Source: Glandiceps talaboti
Lineage: Eukaryota > Hemichordata > Enteropneusta > Spengelidae
Assembly (NCBI RefSeq): GCF_964340395.1
Contig: NC_135565.1
Span: 4,105,142-4,169,141 of the forward strand
Length of the DNA stretch: 64,000 nucleotides
Reading direction: 5' to 3'
This document shows positions 39,760 through 56,203 of the stretch, in pieces. Positions within the stretch are counted from its first letter, which is position 1. The number at the start of each line of letters is the position of its first letter. The notes beneath the pieces were generated by a model. That model was given only the letters and a program-made list of their open reading frames with translations, did no database searches and had not been told where the DNA came from. Both the position numbers and the translations under genes were made by a program.

Positions 39760-41914
39760 TGACATGCATTAATGAGGAGAAATTTAAATATTAGTGAATT
39801 AATTAAAGTTATTGGTGACTAAATGTGCGAAGTGCAAGATAGAAAGTGCCGGCCATTCAATTTATTTTAGCTTCTTTTTGAACTGGTAGTGGCAAAATAG
39901 AACGCTTTCATTAATTTCGTTTACGTAACTATGAAGTCATGTTATTTTTGTCCCAAATTTTCCAACTTTTTTCAACTAATCGAGCCTATAATGTTTGCTT
40001 CTCCTAGACAATGGAATTGGCCAAACAGTTGTCCATTGCCCACATAACCCAACCCAACCCAACCCAATCCGTACAAGAGAAAAAATAGCATGTCGTCAAA
40101 AACGAAGCAAATAAAATCTATCCTAGCATGATGTCAGTTATCCCAACCAAACAGGTAGGCACAACTTTGGGCTTCCTCTTTCTTTACAAGTCGCATCTTC
40201 CATCGAGCCTCAGCAATTCACAGACAGACATTACAGATAGATGTGTAGCCATTTTGAACTTTTTGAGCTGTAGTAAGACGGATTTACAAGTATTTGAAAA
40301 GGTATTGAGAACCAATCAAAATAAAGAGCAAAAATGAACCCATCACCTGTGATTTTACATTTTGGCGGGAAACTATTGTCTCTATGTGAGGTCAGTATTA
40401 ATGAGCAAGTATTACACGTTATATTGCATGACAGCCAATCAACGTCAGAATGTTACTCGGCGGGAATTTACAAGTGGTGTTAATAACATCCTTACATAAC
40501 ACACCTGTGGGTGCACACCATATTTTAATCAATTGTTTCTCGCGAAATGCAATTAGTCGGAAAACGGCGCATGATTTGTGAAAGCGCTCTGACCGCAAAA
40601 GTCGGGATGAGTCTCCCCCGTTTCAATTACATACCTTAGTAATAAAATGGAATGTCAGAGCCCAACAAATAAAATGAAATAGGACGACTTTACCTACAAT
40701 GTGGTATAACGAACGTGTATCTATAGGAAGTTTGCGATTTTCCATCTTGTTGGCACATAATCCCCCGTGTTTGTTTGAAATACCAAGATATGATTCAGTA
40801 CACTTCAAGGACAACTCATACAAATCCACGCCAGATCTAGATTCTCGCAGACTGTACTCATAGCTTGTCCAGTGTCAGACAACACTAGACAAATGCAAGT
40901 GTGTCGTACGCGTGTCTGAGGTCCAATAATTTGATCGTGTATATTGCTTGAAATTTACTTTCAGAAGAAAAACGTGTGGGTTTATCGAAATGCTTTGCCT
41001 ATATTTTCACGTATACATAATGATTCACAACAGCGACGCGATCGTCATCGTGTATGATTTTCTCCCAACTCCTCGTACTTAGCCCCGTACTAGATAGGCT
41101 TCCTTTGACCGAGTGACACGTGAAAAAAAGCTCACAAAATGTAAGTTTTTTTTCCGCATCCGCATATTTGTTATAAAGACGTTTCTTTTTATCGACGGTA
41201 ATTACTATTTAGGTTTGTTGACAATTTTATTTCATCGCACTGTATTCGTACGCTCATACCTATGTGTTTACAGCACTTGAACTTTGACATACTTTTGATA
41301 ATTGTTCCGTGTCGGTCCTTGCCAATGTTAGTAAGAATGAAGTAAAGTATATTAAAAAATTATTTGACATTTGTAAATAAAATAAGATTGATAATACGAA
41401 AAGAATTATTCGGTTTTCGTGAATGTTTTCGGTCCAATCCCATTGAATGTCTGACAAGTTCATACAATGAGCATGATATACTGGATGAATCCCTACTGCA
41501 AATGGTAACTATATAGCTTTTAGTCACACATCTACTAGACTAGTATTTATGCCGGCCCCGTGCATCGCGTCAAAAATAAAGAAATCTTAATACGATATTA
41601 AAACAAATTCTATGTATTCATCGAATGATATTTAATACGTCAAACAAACAAGGAAGGCGTAGGATGTAAATACACATGACACACCCCTCGTCGATTGCCG
41701 TGGATGACAACTACATGTACTATCGGACATGTCATTATGTACTCACGTGCACTTTCTACTACGCGAAGCACGACTCACCTTACTCACCGTTATCGTGGTT
41801 ACTAGTGTGATGTTCGAAAATGCACAGGTGAATCTTTATCTAAATCGGATATAAACTCTACGGAATAATACATTTTACAATCATCTGCCTGAGATATGGC
41901 AAGTATTTTATTTT
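39760..41914. other. Non-coding stretch, no feature recognised
   Basis: About 2.1 kb with only short, unconvincing frames on both strands. A short AACCC run (40047-40065) is the only simple repeat seen; it is too short and isolated to be telomeric. I see no RNA gene or transposon end. Confidence 0.45.
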
Positions 41915-42130
41915 TTTATTTTTCCAACTTTTTTTTGGGCCGACTCTGCTGACAGACACCGGTCCCGAACACGTCGTGCTCGTGACAGGTGTGACCTTTG
42001 ACATCCAATACGACGTGTTTCGGCGTCAAATACACATTCTTATTACCTTCAAAGGTGATCGCTCAAACATTATACCAGTTTTCAAAACTGTTAATTTACG
42101 TGTGATACTATCTGTTTTTCCAACAACTGC

Positions 42131-42163
42131 ATACATACATACGTACGTACATACATACATACA

Positions 42164-42191
<28 letters not shown>
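42131..42191. repeat. (ACAT)n microsatellite
   Basis: Tandem ACAT/ACGT tetranucleotides with a following TATATA/GTGTGT stretch. It sits exactly at the breakpoint between the two homologous blocks of segmental-duplication copy 1. Confidence 0.95.
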
Positions 42192-42195
<4 letters not shown>

Positions 42196-42246
42196 CACTG
42201 TGTATATATAGTGTGTTTTGTGTACGTGTATGTGTGTGTAAATCTA

Positions 42247-42393
42247 CGGGGAGGCATGGAAAAAAATCAAGAACTTGCAGGGGGGGGGGCATCAATTTTT
42301 CCCAAGCTTTTGTAGGATGGGGGCATGAAAAAAATACACAAGGAAAAGGGGAAATCCTCCGGGGACCCCTGGAAGTAAGATCTGGACACTCTT
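42247..42393. mobile_element. 5'-truncated remnant of the Harbinger-like MITE
   Basis: The right terminal inverted repeat survives as GGAAGTAAGATCTGGACACT, preceded by the same G-rich and GAAAAAAATACACAAGG interior found at 46275-46345. The left terminal repeat is absent and its place is taken by the microsatellite. The element was therefore present before, or at, the segmental duplication and was truncated here. Confidence 0.65.
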
Positions 42394-43087
42394 TTACGAA
42401 TGTTAAAGTTCGCTATTCTCAAATTGCACTGTTTTCACACAAAAGCCACCTTTGACGGCTATACATCCAACATGGAAACTTCTCGTTGCCAGTAGGTCGT
42501 AGTCATCTCACACTTATTTCAAAGGTGGATGTGGACACTGTATACAGGTGAACAACGCACACTGGGTTCCGACGAAGTCCGACTCCCACCTTCTACACTA
42601 ACATGAGACGTTGATCTCTCTAATTAGTTTATCATTGCCCCAACATTAATATACTCTCTCGACCAACCAAAAGATCTAACGTCTCTCGAGTCATTATAAT
42701 AATAGCGCATCCAGGTGGACGTCTACACAGTTGTATGTTGATGAATTCAGAGTACAACATAAACTACTTCGAATACAAAAGTGCCAATACTCAAGCTCTA
42801 CGTAACATCAGTTATTATCATTATTATTAGTCATTGAAGAATGTTGGCACATTTTAGATGCTCTTCACGCCAGGATGGATTAAAATTAAAACAGGAAAAC
42901 GACAAAGTGACTGAGTCGATACTTGTGTTCTTTGTGACTCAAATGAATTTGATAATGATTATAACTTCCTATTGAATTTTTTTTTGCCAATGCTAGGTTC
43001 AAGTATATTATTTTCAACAATATTTTTATTGTCCACCTTCTTATGAAACATTCACTGGGCTGATATAATCTGACCAGGTAGTAGTCC

Positions 43088-43176
43088 GTAAGGTACGCCG
43101 TGACGGGCGCCCCCACACATCCGCCAACCCGGGTGAGAGGAGGCCGGTGAGGGCGGAACGTCACGACGTATCTTAC
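43088..43176. mobile_element. 89-bp palindromic element with 18-bp inverted ends
   Basis: GTAAGGTACGCCGTGACG at the left end is nearly the reverse complement of CGTCACGACGTATCTTAC at the right end (three mismatches). The interior is unusually G+C-rich. This looks like a miniature inverted-repeat element or a stable hairpin. Related end sequences recur at 63492 (GTAAGGTACGCTGTG) and 63915 (CGACACGACGTATCTC). No clear target-site duplication was found. Confidence 0.5.
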
Positions 43177-43539
43177 AGTCTAACCAGAGTCTAACCAGGT
43201 ATAGGTAGCTTGATTTACAAACTCTTGCAACCTTTCACAAACACGCTCTACCACTGTAAGAGCTGAAACAAATGAATTGGAACTGTATATTTTTTTAATC
43301 GTATTATGTTTTTGTTCATAGTGACTTGTATTTTGGACCTGTGGCCTTTGAATTAAAATGTAAAAACACCAGTGTAGTACAAGTGGGTCTTGTGTAGATA
43401 CCGTTTAGAATGTACTATGCCCTTCGTGGAGTTAAGGGCTATTTTAGTCTGTTAACTGTGTTGTCGACACGCATCGTAACAACAACCTACTCTGAAGCTC
43501 ATAAAATCTGCAGAGAATACAAAAGATACCCTAAAAACG

Positions 43540-43668
43540 ATGTTGAAAGTCTCACAGGGGCTTGCAACAGATGATGATGATGATGACAACATCTATGTAT
43601 GCGACGCCGGGAGTAAGAGTAAGAAGTTTGACTCAAAAGGCACATGTTTATGCAGTATTGGAAAGGAA
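43540..43668 (+). pseudogene. NHL-repeat fragment (TRIM/NHL-type relic)
   Basis: The plus-strand frame reads GLATDDDDDDNIYVCDAGSK then SKKFDSKGTCLCSIGKE. This fits the core of an NHL beta-propeller repeat (G-x-A-x-D ... x-x-I-Y-V-x-D ... x-x-K-F-D-x-x-G-x-x-x-x-x-I-G), as found in TRIM2/3-like and other NHL proteins. Only one repeat blade is present. The frame dissolves into unrelated sequence and an AAAT microsatellite just downstream, and no flanking blades or RING/B-box are seen. The GAT codons after GLAT look expanded relative to the usual D-x-x-G-N spacing. It is most likely a transposed or decayed fragment of a larger family rather than an exon in use. Confidence 0.5.
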
Positions 43669-43741
43669 ATGCTTGATATCAAAATCCTGCAAAGAGTTGC
43701 AGTAAATTATTACGAACTCAGGCCTGTTAGTTTTGTTTATG

Positions 43742-43757
43742 AAAACAAACAAACAAA

Positions 43758-43816
<59 letters not shown>
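43742..43816. repeat. (AAAC)n(AAAT)n microsatellite
   Basis: Three AAAC units are followed by about fifteen perfect AAAT units, directly after the NHL-like fragment. Long ORFs across it on either strand are low-complexity artefacts. Confidence 0.95.
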
Positions 43817-43849
43817 GTACTGACAAACATCAACAATAGAGTAATCACA

Positions 43850-44930
43850 AATCTGTATCAACAATAATGAATTTCGCAGCATCAAGAATTAGTGAGTGTA
43901 TGTTTTCCTTCGTTGAAAAAAATAGTCACAAATTCCAAAGGTGGCGTTATTCAGTGTTTGTCATTCCGAGGAATCTTGCGTGAGTTTGAAGTACATCCCC
44001 GGAATGATAGAATGCTCAGAACAAAAAATTAAGACTACAATTTATTGTAATGGCTTACTGCAGCTACTTGTACAAGTTCTCGTGGTAGGAGTATTCGTCT
44101 GCCATGGCAGACAATCGGTCCCCCTTCGTGCATTGCCCTATAACTCGCGCCCGGCCTGGGAAGTCGCCAGCGAACAGAAGAACATATACACATGTTTTTA
44201 CAACTTACAATTGTGCGACGTGTCAAAGGTTATGTCGTCATCTTAATCGCTTTTGTATGAAGACATCTTAATCTCTGTAATATATTTTTGGTGTCTAGAA
44301 GGGAAATTGTTCAATGCAAAATGATCGTTGAAAAAAGTTGAAAAAAAGGTTAAAAAATAAAAAGTTGAAAAAAAAATGAAAAAACGGCAAGCTTTGTCAG
44401 AAATTACAGCCCACATTTATATGATCATGCAAGAGAGACATCTACTGTCCACACCAATTTGAAACAGAAGGGGTCTTGATGTCACATCGTTACAGACGTA
44501 CACGGAACATACGTATGCTTGCATGTTGTGTTAAAAGCCAAGCTATACAAGATGATCGTTACAATGCTGCGAACTATCACCGTGAAACTGAAAGTAGAAG
44601 TACCACAGACATCAATTTGGTACAATCTGAATACAAGGGTAAATTTCATTCTTTTATCATGTAAATAAACTTCTACAAAGAACGAGTTTTGGGATATCCC
44701 ATATGGTAAGCCGTTCAGGCCAGAATTATAATTTTATTTTAGCTGTAGTATTTCTTTTATATTTTTCGTACTGATAAACTAATTTAACCGTTTATGTACT
44801 TTTATTTCATGTTCATATTATATCAATTGAAACAAGTTTTCATTTATTTGAGAATATTGTTTTATTTTTCGTCAAACCAGAATTTTTAAGGATTATATAT
44901 AATTAAAAGTCAAAATGTATTTTTTATAAA
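43850..44930. other. Non-coding stretch, no feature recognised
   Basis: No supported gene. A-rich runs with GTTGAAAAAA motifs occur at 44330-44385. Short frames on both strands overlap one another and lack family motifs. Confidence 0.4.
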
Positions 44931-44934
44931 AGTT

Positions 44935-47096
44935 TTTTATTTTTTTTATTTTTTTCAACTTTTTTTTGGCCGAGTCTGCTGACAGGCGCAGGTAACAAGG
45001 ACGTCGTGCTCGTGACAAGCGTGACCTTTGACATCCATTACGACGCGTTTCGGCGTCAAATACACATTCTTATTACCTTCAAAGTTGATCGCTCAAACAT
45101 TATATCAGTTCTCAAAACTGTTAATGTACGTGTGATAGTATCTGGGTTTTTTTTCCAACAACCGCGACTTCAGCCGCGTACACACATGTGTACACCGTCA
45201 CGTTAAGGTTATGACCGCTTGTATGATGTAGTACGTAGAACACGACCCATGTGCAACGGGTAAAAGTAGTTAATCTACAACAACTGAAGTTTGGCGCATC
45301 AATAACATTCGTTATTGTGAAACTGGCCAGAATTGAAATTAGATGGTATGGTACACTATACTGTGAGCGTGAGCAAAATAGCTTTAGGAACAAAAACGTA
45401 ATGTGAGGAAAAGTGAATGCGTATTTCCTAAGGGTCAGTTCAGGTACGAGCGCACATGTTGACGTCGACCTTTGTATTACATACGGCGTAGGCGTGTTGT
45501 TCTCAACTTTTCATGATACATGTGTGTACTCAGACCACTAAAAATGTATACTACAATGTATGATAAAGTATTTATCAGCACCAAATTATCACATACAACG
45601 CAATTATGTTATAAATAATACAGTTCAACATAATCTATCTTATACTAGTGTTCTTTGGTCTCTACGCCGGTCTTCAACGGCGGATGAACAGATGGTTTAC
45701 ATGTATGTCGGAATGACGAAATGACGTGTACAGAAATTGTCCGATACGTCTTTAGGGAGCGCCCAGATTTTACTTCCAGGGGGCCCGGGGGATTTTCGGG
45801 GAGGGGGAGCATCAATTTTTCTCAGGAAGAATTGGGGGGGGGGCTAAACAAAAAATTCACAATTTTCTAGGGGGGTAATGGAAAAAAATCATGATTATTT
45901 AATTCAACATAAATCAACTGCAATATTAATTCTGGCACTTCTCAAAGTAACTTGTCCGTGAGGATGTGCAAGACTTGTTTCATCACAATCACTATCAGTG
46001 TTATCATCAGTACATGAATTTTCTTGAGCTATCAGTATCACAATTGTCTCCATCACTACCTAGATCATGCATTACAGAAGTATCACTTTCAGTCTCAGTC
46101 ACTATTTGTTTCATTCATGTCCATGATATTAATTTTAATTTCATTAATTTTTCCAGCCAGTTTTCTAAATCTAAATTCTGATGTTCCTACTATGTAAGTG
46201 GATACTATGTCTGATTTTTCTCTTTTTTAATTTTCACTGTTTTGGTAATTTATGCTCATTGTGGGGGGGGGGGGACATGAAAAAATACACAAGGAAAAGG
46301 GGAAATCCTCCTGGGCCCCACAGGAAGTAAGATCTGGACACTCCCTTACGAATGTTAAAGTTCGCTATTCTCAATATGCAATATGTTTTTCACACAAAAG
46401 CCTTTACCTTTGATAGCTATACATCCAACATGGAAACTTCTCGTTGCCAGTAGGTAGTAGTTATCTCACACTTACTTCAAAGGTGGATGTGGACATTTTA
46501 TACAGGTGAACAACGCACATTGAGTTCCGACGAAGAGCATGTATACACGTGGAAAGCTGAACACCGACGCACCATTCCACGTCGACCAAGCGTCTCTGCG
46601 ACCTTGCACCACCGTTGTCTGGCGAAGTCTGACTTCCAGCTTCTACGCTAACATAAGACGTTGTTCTCTCTAATTTGTTTATCATTGTCCCAATATTAAT
46701 ATACTCTCTCGACCAATCAAAAGATCTAACGTCTCTCGAGTCATTATAATAATAGCGCATCCAGGTGGACGTCTACACAGTTGTATGTTGATGAATTCAG
46801 AGTACAAAATAAACTACTTCGAATACAAAAGTGCCAATACTCAAGCTCTACGTAACATCAGTTATTATCATTATTATTAGTCATTGAAGAATGTTGGCAC
46901 ATTTTAGATGCTCTTCACGCCAGTATGGATTAAAATTAAAACAGGAAGACGACAAAGTGACTGAGTCGATACTTGTGTTCTTTGTGACTCAAATGAATTT
47001 GATAATGATTATAACTTCCCATTGATTTTTTTTTTGCCAATGCTAGGTTCAAGTATATTATTTTCAACAATATTTTTATTGTCCACCTTCTCATGA
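44935..47096. repeat. Segmental duplication, copy 2 (with MITE insertion)
   Basis: Block 1 is 44935-45165 and block 2 about 46262-47096. Both match copy 1, at offsets of about 3.0 kb and 3.9-4.0 kb. Between them lie about 590 bp without a counterpart in copy 1 and then the MITE. Homology at the right edge ends at ATTGTCCACCTTCT, after which copy 1 and copy 2 are unrelated. Minus-strand frames at 42886-43164 and 46936-47235 share about 50 residues only because of this duplication. Confidence 0.9.
45755..46345. mobile_element. PIF/Harbinger-like MITE, 591 bp
   Basis: The left end GGGAGCGCCCAGATTTTACT (continuing TCC) and the right end GGAAGTAAGATCTGGACACT (continuing CCC) are inverted repeats matching at 20 of 23 positions. 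The similarity extends through G-rich sequence for a further 20 or so bases. Both sides carry TTA (45752-45754 and 46346-46348), a 3-bp target-site duplication as used by PIF/Harbinger elements. No transposase frame is present, so it is non-autonomous. Several runs of 7 or more G lie inside. Confidence 0.75.
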
Positions 47097-47124
47097 AAAA
47101 TCTATATGAAAAGTAAATCATATA

Positions 47125-47495
47125 TGTAGGGTAAATAAGATGTTTAGGGTAAATCAGATATCTAGGGTAAATCAGATATGTATGGTAAATCCTATATATA
47201 GGATAAATCAGATATATAGCGTAATTCAGATACATAGAGTAAATCCTAAATGTAGGGTAAATCCTTTACATAGAGTAAATCCTATAAGTAGGGTAAATCA
47301 GATATGTATGGTAAATCCTATATCTAGGATAAATCAGATATATAGGATAAATCAGATATATAGCGTAATTCAGATACATAGAGTAAATCCTAAATGTAGG
47401 GTAAATCCTTTACATAGAGTAAATCCTATAAGTAGGGTAAATCAGATCTGTAGAGTAAATGAGATATGTAGAGTAAATTAGATATATAGGGTACA
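47125..47495. repeat. 18-bp minisatellite, about 20 units
   Basis: Units of the type TAGGGTAAATCAGATATG are tandemly repeated with substitutions that fall into ordered variants. A block of about eight to nine variants (from about 47143) is itself repeated (from about 47287). Because 18 is a multiple of 3, all in-frame readings repeat a six-residue pattern and stay open on both strands. That is a by-product of the period, not evidence of a protein. Confidence 0.9.
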
Positions 47496-47499
47496 AAAC

Positions 47500-49300
47500 A
47501 GTTCTGTCCATAATATACTGGACAATATTAATTGTCATGGCCTAATTAAAATTAAAATTATTATATTCATATATAAAAATAATATAGCATAACATGATTT
47601 TTTTGGCTCATGATCAGTTATTATAAGTAGAATCACATTATATTGTGACATGTCAATATGAAGAATTTTTGTTCTAACCTTTGTATAAATATCAATATTA
47701 ATTTTTTTTTATTTCAACATTTATATAAAATCTTGCTAAATATTTCCTCTTGTACATGTCCCATGTCAATATATTACTTTTACTTCCACTTGCACATCTA
47801 CTATATTTCCTCCAGTAGCACTATGATTTGTTTATTTTTTTCACAGAACTATTTTAAAATAAAATCATGGAAAAATTTGCAGTTGATTCGATGACGACCT
47901 AACCTAAAAAATCATGCAATTTATTATTTACAAGTGATGAATGATGTATGTTTTCTTGATAGACTAAAGCAAGATGTTACAGCTGGTCCAAATTTTTTCT
48001 CGAAAGACGTCTCTCTAACTGCTAAATTGTTTATAGTTTTCAAGACTTGTTATGTTGGCACCATACCATACAATGTAACCAAAATCCCATCAGACACGTG
48101 AATAAACACATACTTGGGTCCTTACATTATTAATCTTTCTACTAAGTTTCATGTAAATTCATTGATAATTCTTTGAGATATTACTGCAAAGTAAACAAGC
48201 CAAGGTGAAATGATAATCTGTCTAGTAAGCATATACTTTTACTGTATTGTTCCATAAACAAGGCTTTTTCCCCCTTGCCTTTCATTGTGCCGTACTCGGA
48301 TTAGATGGTGTTATTGTGAGTGTAATAAAGATTGATTGTTTCTATAGATTTCAACCGAGTGGTGTTGCTGAAGAAGTTGTTTAGCGCTCAGCACCTCCTT
48401 GTACACCCATCAAGATCGCTGTCCAAGCTATGTCTCGTCTAGTCTCGCTTCACTTCTCGGGTCATTTTTGCCTTTTTTCAATATTTTGATTCATATGAAG
48501 GTTTGAGTACTCCCAATACGAAATATAATGAAAAATAATAATTTAGGTTACCCTGTGAATTCTTTGTGATGCTGGGTAAAAAGTGTCCCCCCCCCCCCTG
48601 TCCCCCCTTTTGGTAACGCACGTCCCCAGACTTATATATATACGGACTGGTTTATTAGTTCCTTATGCATTTCTTCAGACTTTTTGGGAGCGGTTTCATA
48701 CCCTGTCTTCATATGAATATGAGAGCGCTTCCTCGTCCTTCCTAGCAACGCAACAAAATATCGATCGATCGTCTGCTCGCGCTCGCCAAAAGTGCGCCAC
48801 CAACGTCGGTGTAAGGTAAACCAGGAAGCTACCGTGTAACGGCGGTGGTTCGGGGACATGGTGTTGTTCTACAGTGAGAAAGGCTATGTTTTCTGGGGTT
48901 TCAAGTGTTTGTATTGATATTCTCGTTGAATCTGAAGATTATTACATCAAAGGAAGGAGGTGAACACTGAAAATACACATCATCAGTAAGCTTTATTGCA
49001 AAAATATACAGTCACAATCGTCCGCTCATGCTCAGCCCACTTCAATTTCACGCACATACCATGGAAGTAGAACTACTTCCATGCACATACGTTGTTTACG
49101 CGTATTTGTATTAATACTATTGTTATTCGATAATAAATATCCATAATCTTAGCTTTATTGTTCCATGATGCCCATGGTCCCGCATGTGTTCACACTTACT
49201 GATTTAGCAAGCATTTGTCGTATGTGACAAATAGTTTGAAAACTTCTGACTTGATTATCACGTTATTGTGTACGTTTACTACAAATACAATCCTGATATC
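47500..49300. other. Non-coding stretch upstream of the TNF-like gene
   Basis: About 1.8 kb without a supported gene. A C12 and C6 run (48587-48607) could form a quadruplex on the minus strand. CpG-containing sequence around 48740-48830 has short opposing frames without recognisable domains. Confidence 0.4.
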
Positions 49301-49305
49301 TGACT

Positions 49306-49335
49306 GGGGGTGTAGACAGGGGGCGGGGGGGGGGG
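49306..49335 (+). promoter_or_regulatory. G-quadruplex-capable G tract upstream of TNF-like gene
   Basis: Runs of G5, G5 and G11, separated by 8 and 1 bases, lie about 280 bp before the predicted start codon. The last run can supply two G-blocks, so a four-tract quadruplex is possible. Whether it affects transcription is inference. Confidence 0.4.
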
Positions 49336-49460
49336 CTCAATTGAACAAGTATACAATAGACATGATTCCCTGATACCTGCATAATAAATCTATTTGCTTA
49401 GTTTCGTTGAGCATGCGCAAACTGTTATGTTATTTTCTTAGCAATGACATGACTGGCCGA

Positions 49461-49484
49461 GGGTAATTCCCGCAGAATTTCCCC
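49461..49484. promoter_or_regulatory. Two weak kappa-B-like sites
   Basis: GGGTAATTCCC (49461-49471) and GAATTTCCCC (49475-49484, reverse GGGGAAATTC) lie about 135-157 bp before the start codon. Each departs from the Rel/NF-kappa-B consensus GGGRNNYYCC at one or two positions. Rel control of TNF genes is common in animals, but these matches are weak and could be chance. Confidence 0.22.
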
Positions 49485-49617
49485 GTAGTTAATAGTCTGG
49501 TATTTCAGTTTCGCCATATCGCACCACTGGTGTAGCTTGTTGGTCTGTCCTGCCTTCGTTCGAAAGTCCGTATCTCCAAACAGCAGTAATAATATCTTGC
49601 ATTGAACGGTCACAGTC

Positions 49618-55326
<5,709 letters not shown>

Positions 55327-55422
55327 AACTATCTCCCTTCATCAACTTTCGCTTTTGATCACATGTTTCAAATAATGCTGCAATCAGTAGCAGCCGTGTT
55401 GGATTTGTCACTGCTGCTAACA

Positions 55423-55428
55423 ATTAAA
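55423..55428 (+). terminator. Candidate poly(A) signal ATTAAA
   Basis: This common variant signal lies 97 bp after the stop codon of the TNF-like gene. A canonical AATAAA at 55952-55957 is the next candidate. Which is used cannot be told from sequence. Confidence 0.35.
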
Positions 55429-55587
55429 ACATAAGCAGATAATCTACAAGATACTCATAACTTATCAATAGGGATAGAATATAGTTGATATAACACTAAG
55501 TGCTGTGTATATGTACACCACGTAGTTGGGATACGGATGAATGCCGCCATATTGTTTACAAGTCATAGCAAGCAGCCAATCAGAAAT

Positions 55588-55624
55588 CAAATATGGCTGT
55601 CACTGATGATGACAGCCATATTTG
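55588..55624 (+). other. Perfect 15-bp hairpin in the 3' flank of the TNF-like gene
   Basis: CAAATATGGCTGTCA and TGACAGCCATATTTG are exact reverse complements separated by a 7-base loop (CTGATGA). The hairpin lies 262 bp after the stop codon. It could be a 3' UTR structural element, if transcribed, or a small palindromic repeat. Confidence 0.6.
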
Positions 55625-55765
55625 GTATCGATGTATGGGAGCTTGGGGATGATATCACATGAAATTTACGTAGTACAATACCTCCATTTCGGATTCCCTC
55701 TCAAATTGACATAAATTCTGCGGTCGATTTTTATCACTTTTACCTACGAATGTACACTAGACTGT

Positions 55766-56203
55766 TGACAGCTTAGGCAAGTCTTGGTTACCAAACTGTT
55801 GTCATTGGCGGCTACACCAGCCTAGGGACAATCTTGGATATTACAATACCAGTGATTGTTAGAAGATGGCTTTGTGGAGGGTCGGCCCACCACATGACCT
55901 CTGTAGTAAAATCATTCCATAGTAGCAACTCGTGCTAAGAGTATTTTATTTAATAAACTCCTAACAAACACAATTTTTAACCAAAAAGGTTTATACTATG
56001 ATTTGTGTGAAATATATACAGAGTTGATGAAAATGAAAATTCAGAATCATTTTCGTTCAATCAGGAACTATCACAGATCTCGAGATCGGCCATATTGCTC
56101 CTACAATAGGCGGTTCTGTAATATCGATATCCCAGCCTCTCTCTAGGCAGGTGTAGTCCACAGCGACGAGAGTTTGGGTAACCAAGACTTATGCCAGGCT
56201 TAT
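55766..56203. repeat. Imperfect inverted repeat ~440 bp, MITE-like
   Basis: The left arm (about 55766-55850) and right arm (about 56115-56203) are inverted copies. AAGTCTTGGTTACC (55779-55792) matches GGTAACCAAGACTT (56177-56190) perfectly. GGCTACACCAGCCTAGGGA is mirrored by TCTCTAGGCAGGTGTAGTCC, and GGATATTACAATACC by the region 56110-56135. No coding capacity or clear target-site duplication is seen. Confidence 0.55.
55952..55957 (+). terminator. Candidate poly(A) signal AATAAA
   Basis: A canonical hexamer lies about 625 bp after the stop codon of the TNF-like gene. If it is used, the 3' UTR would include the hairpin at 55588-55624. Confidence 0.35.

Larger units (their letters stand above)
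41915..43066. repeat. Segmental duplication, copy 1
   Basis: Two blocks are homologous to copy 2 in the same order and orientation. Block 1 is 41915-42130 (poly-T, then GACGTCGTGCTCGTGAC-like sequence through CAAAACTGTTAAT). Block 2 is about 42300-43066 (GAAATCCTCC through ATTGTCCACCTTCT). Copy 1 has an ACAT microsatellite and only the right end of the MITE where copy 2 has about 1.1 kb. It also lacks 92 bp present at 46531-46622 of copy 2, with CGAAG at both ends of the missing piece, as expected for a microhomology deletion. Confidence 0.9.

Noticed and set aside
40047-40065. Interstitial telomere repeat (AACCC)n
   Set aside because: Only about four AACCC units, not TTAGGG/CCCTAA, and isolated.
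42886-47235. Paralogous genes suggested by two similar minus-strand ORFs (42886-43164 and 46936-47235)
   Set aside because: The similarity is confined to the segmental duplication and extends equally through non-coding DNA. The N-termini come from unrelated flanks.
47140-47481. 113-codon ORF of RVNQI-type repeats
   Set aside because: It is explained by the 18-bp minisatellite period. The opposite strand is also open.
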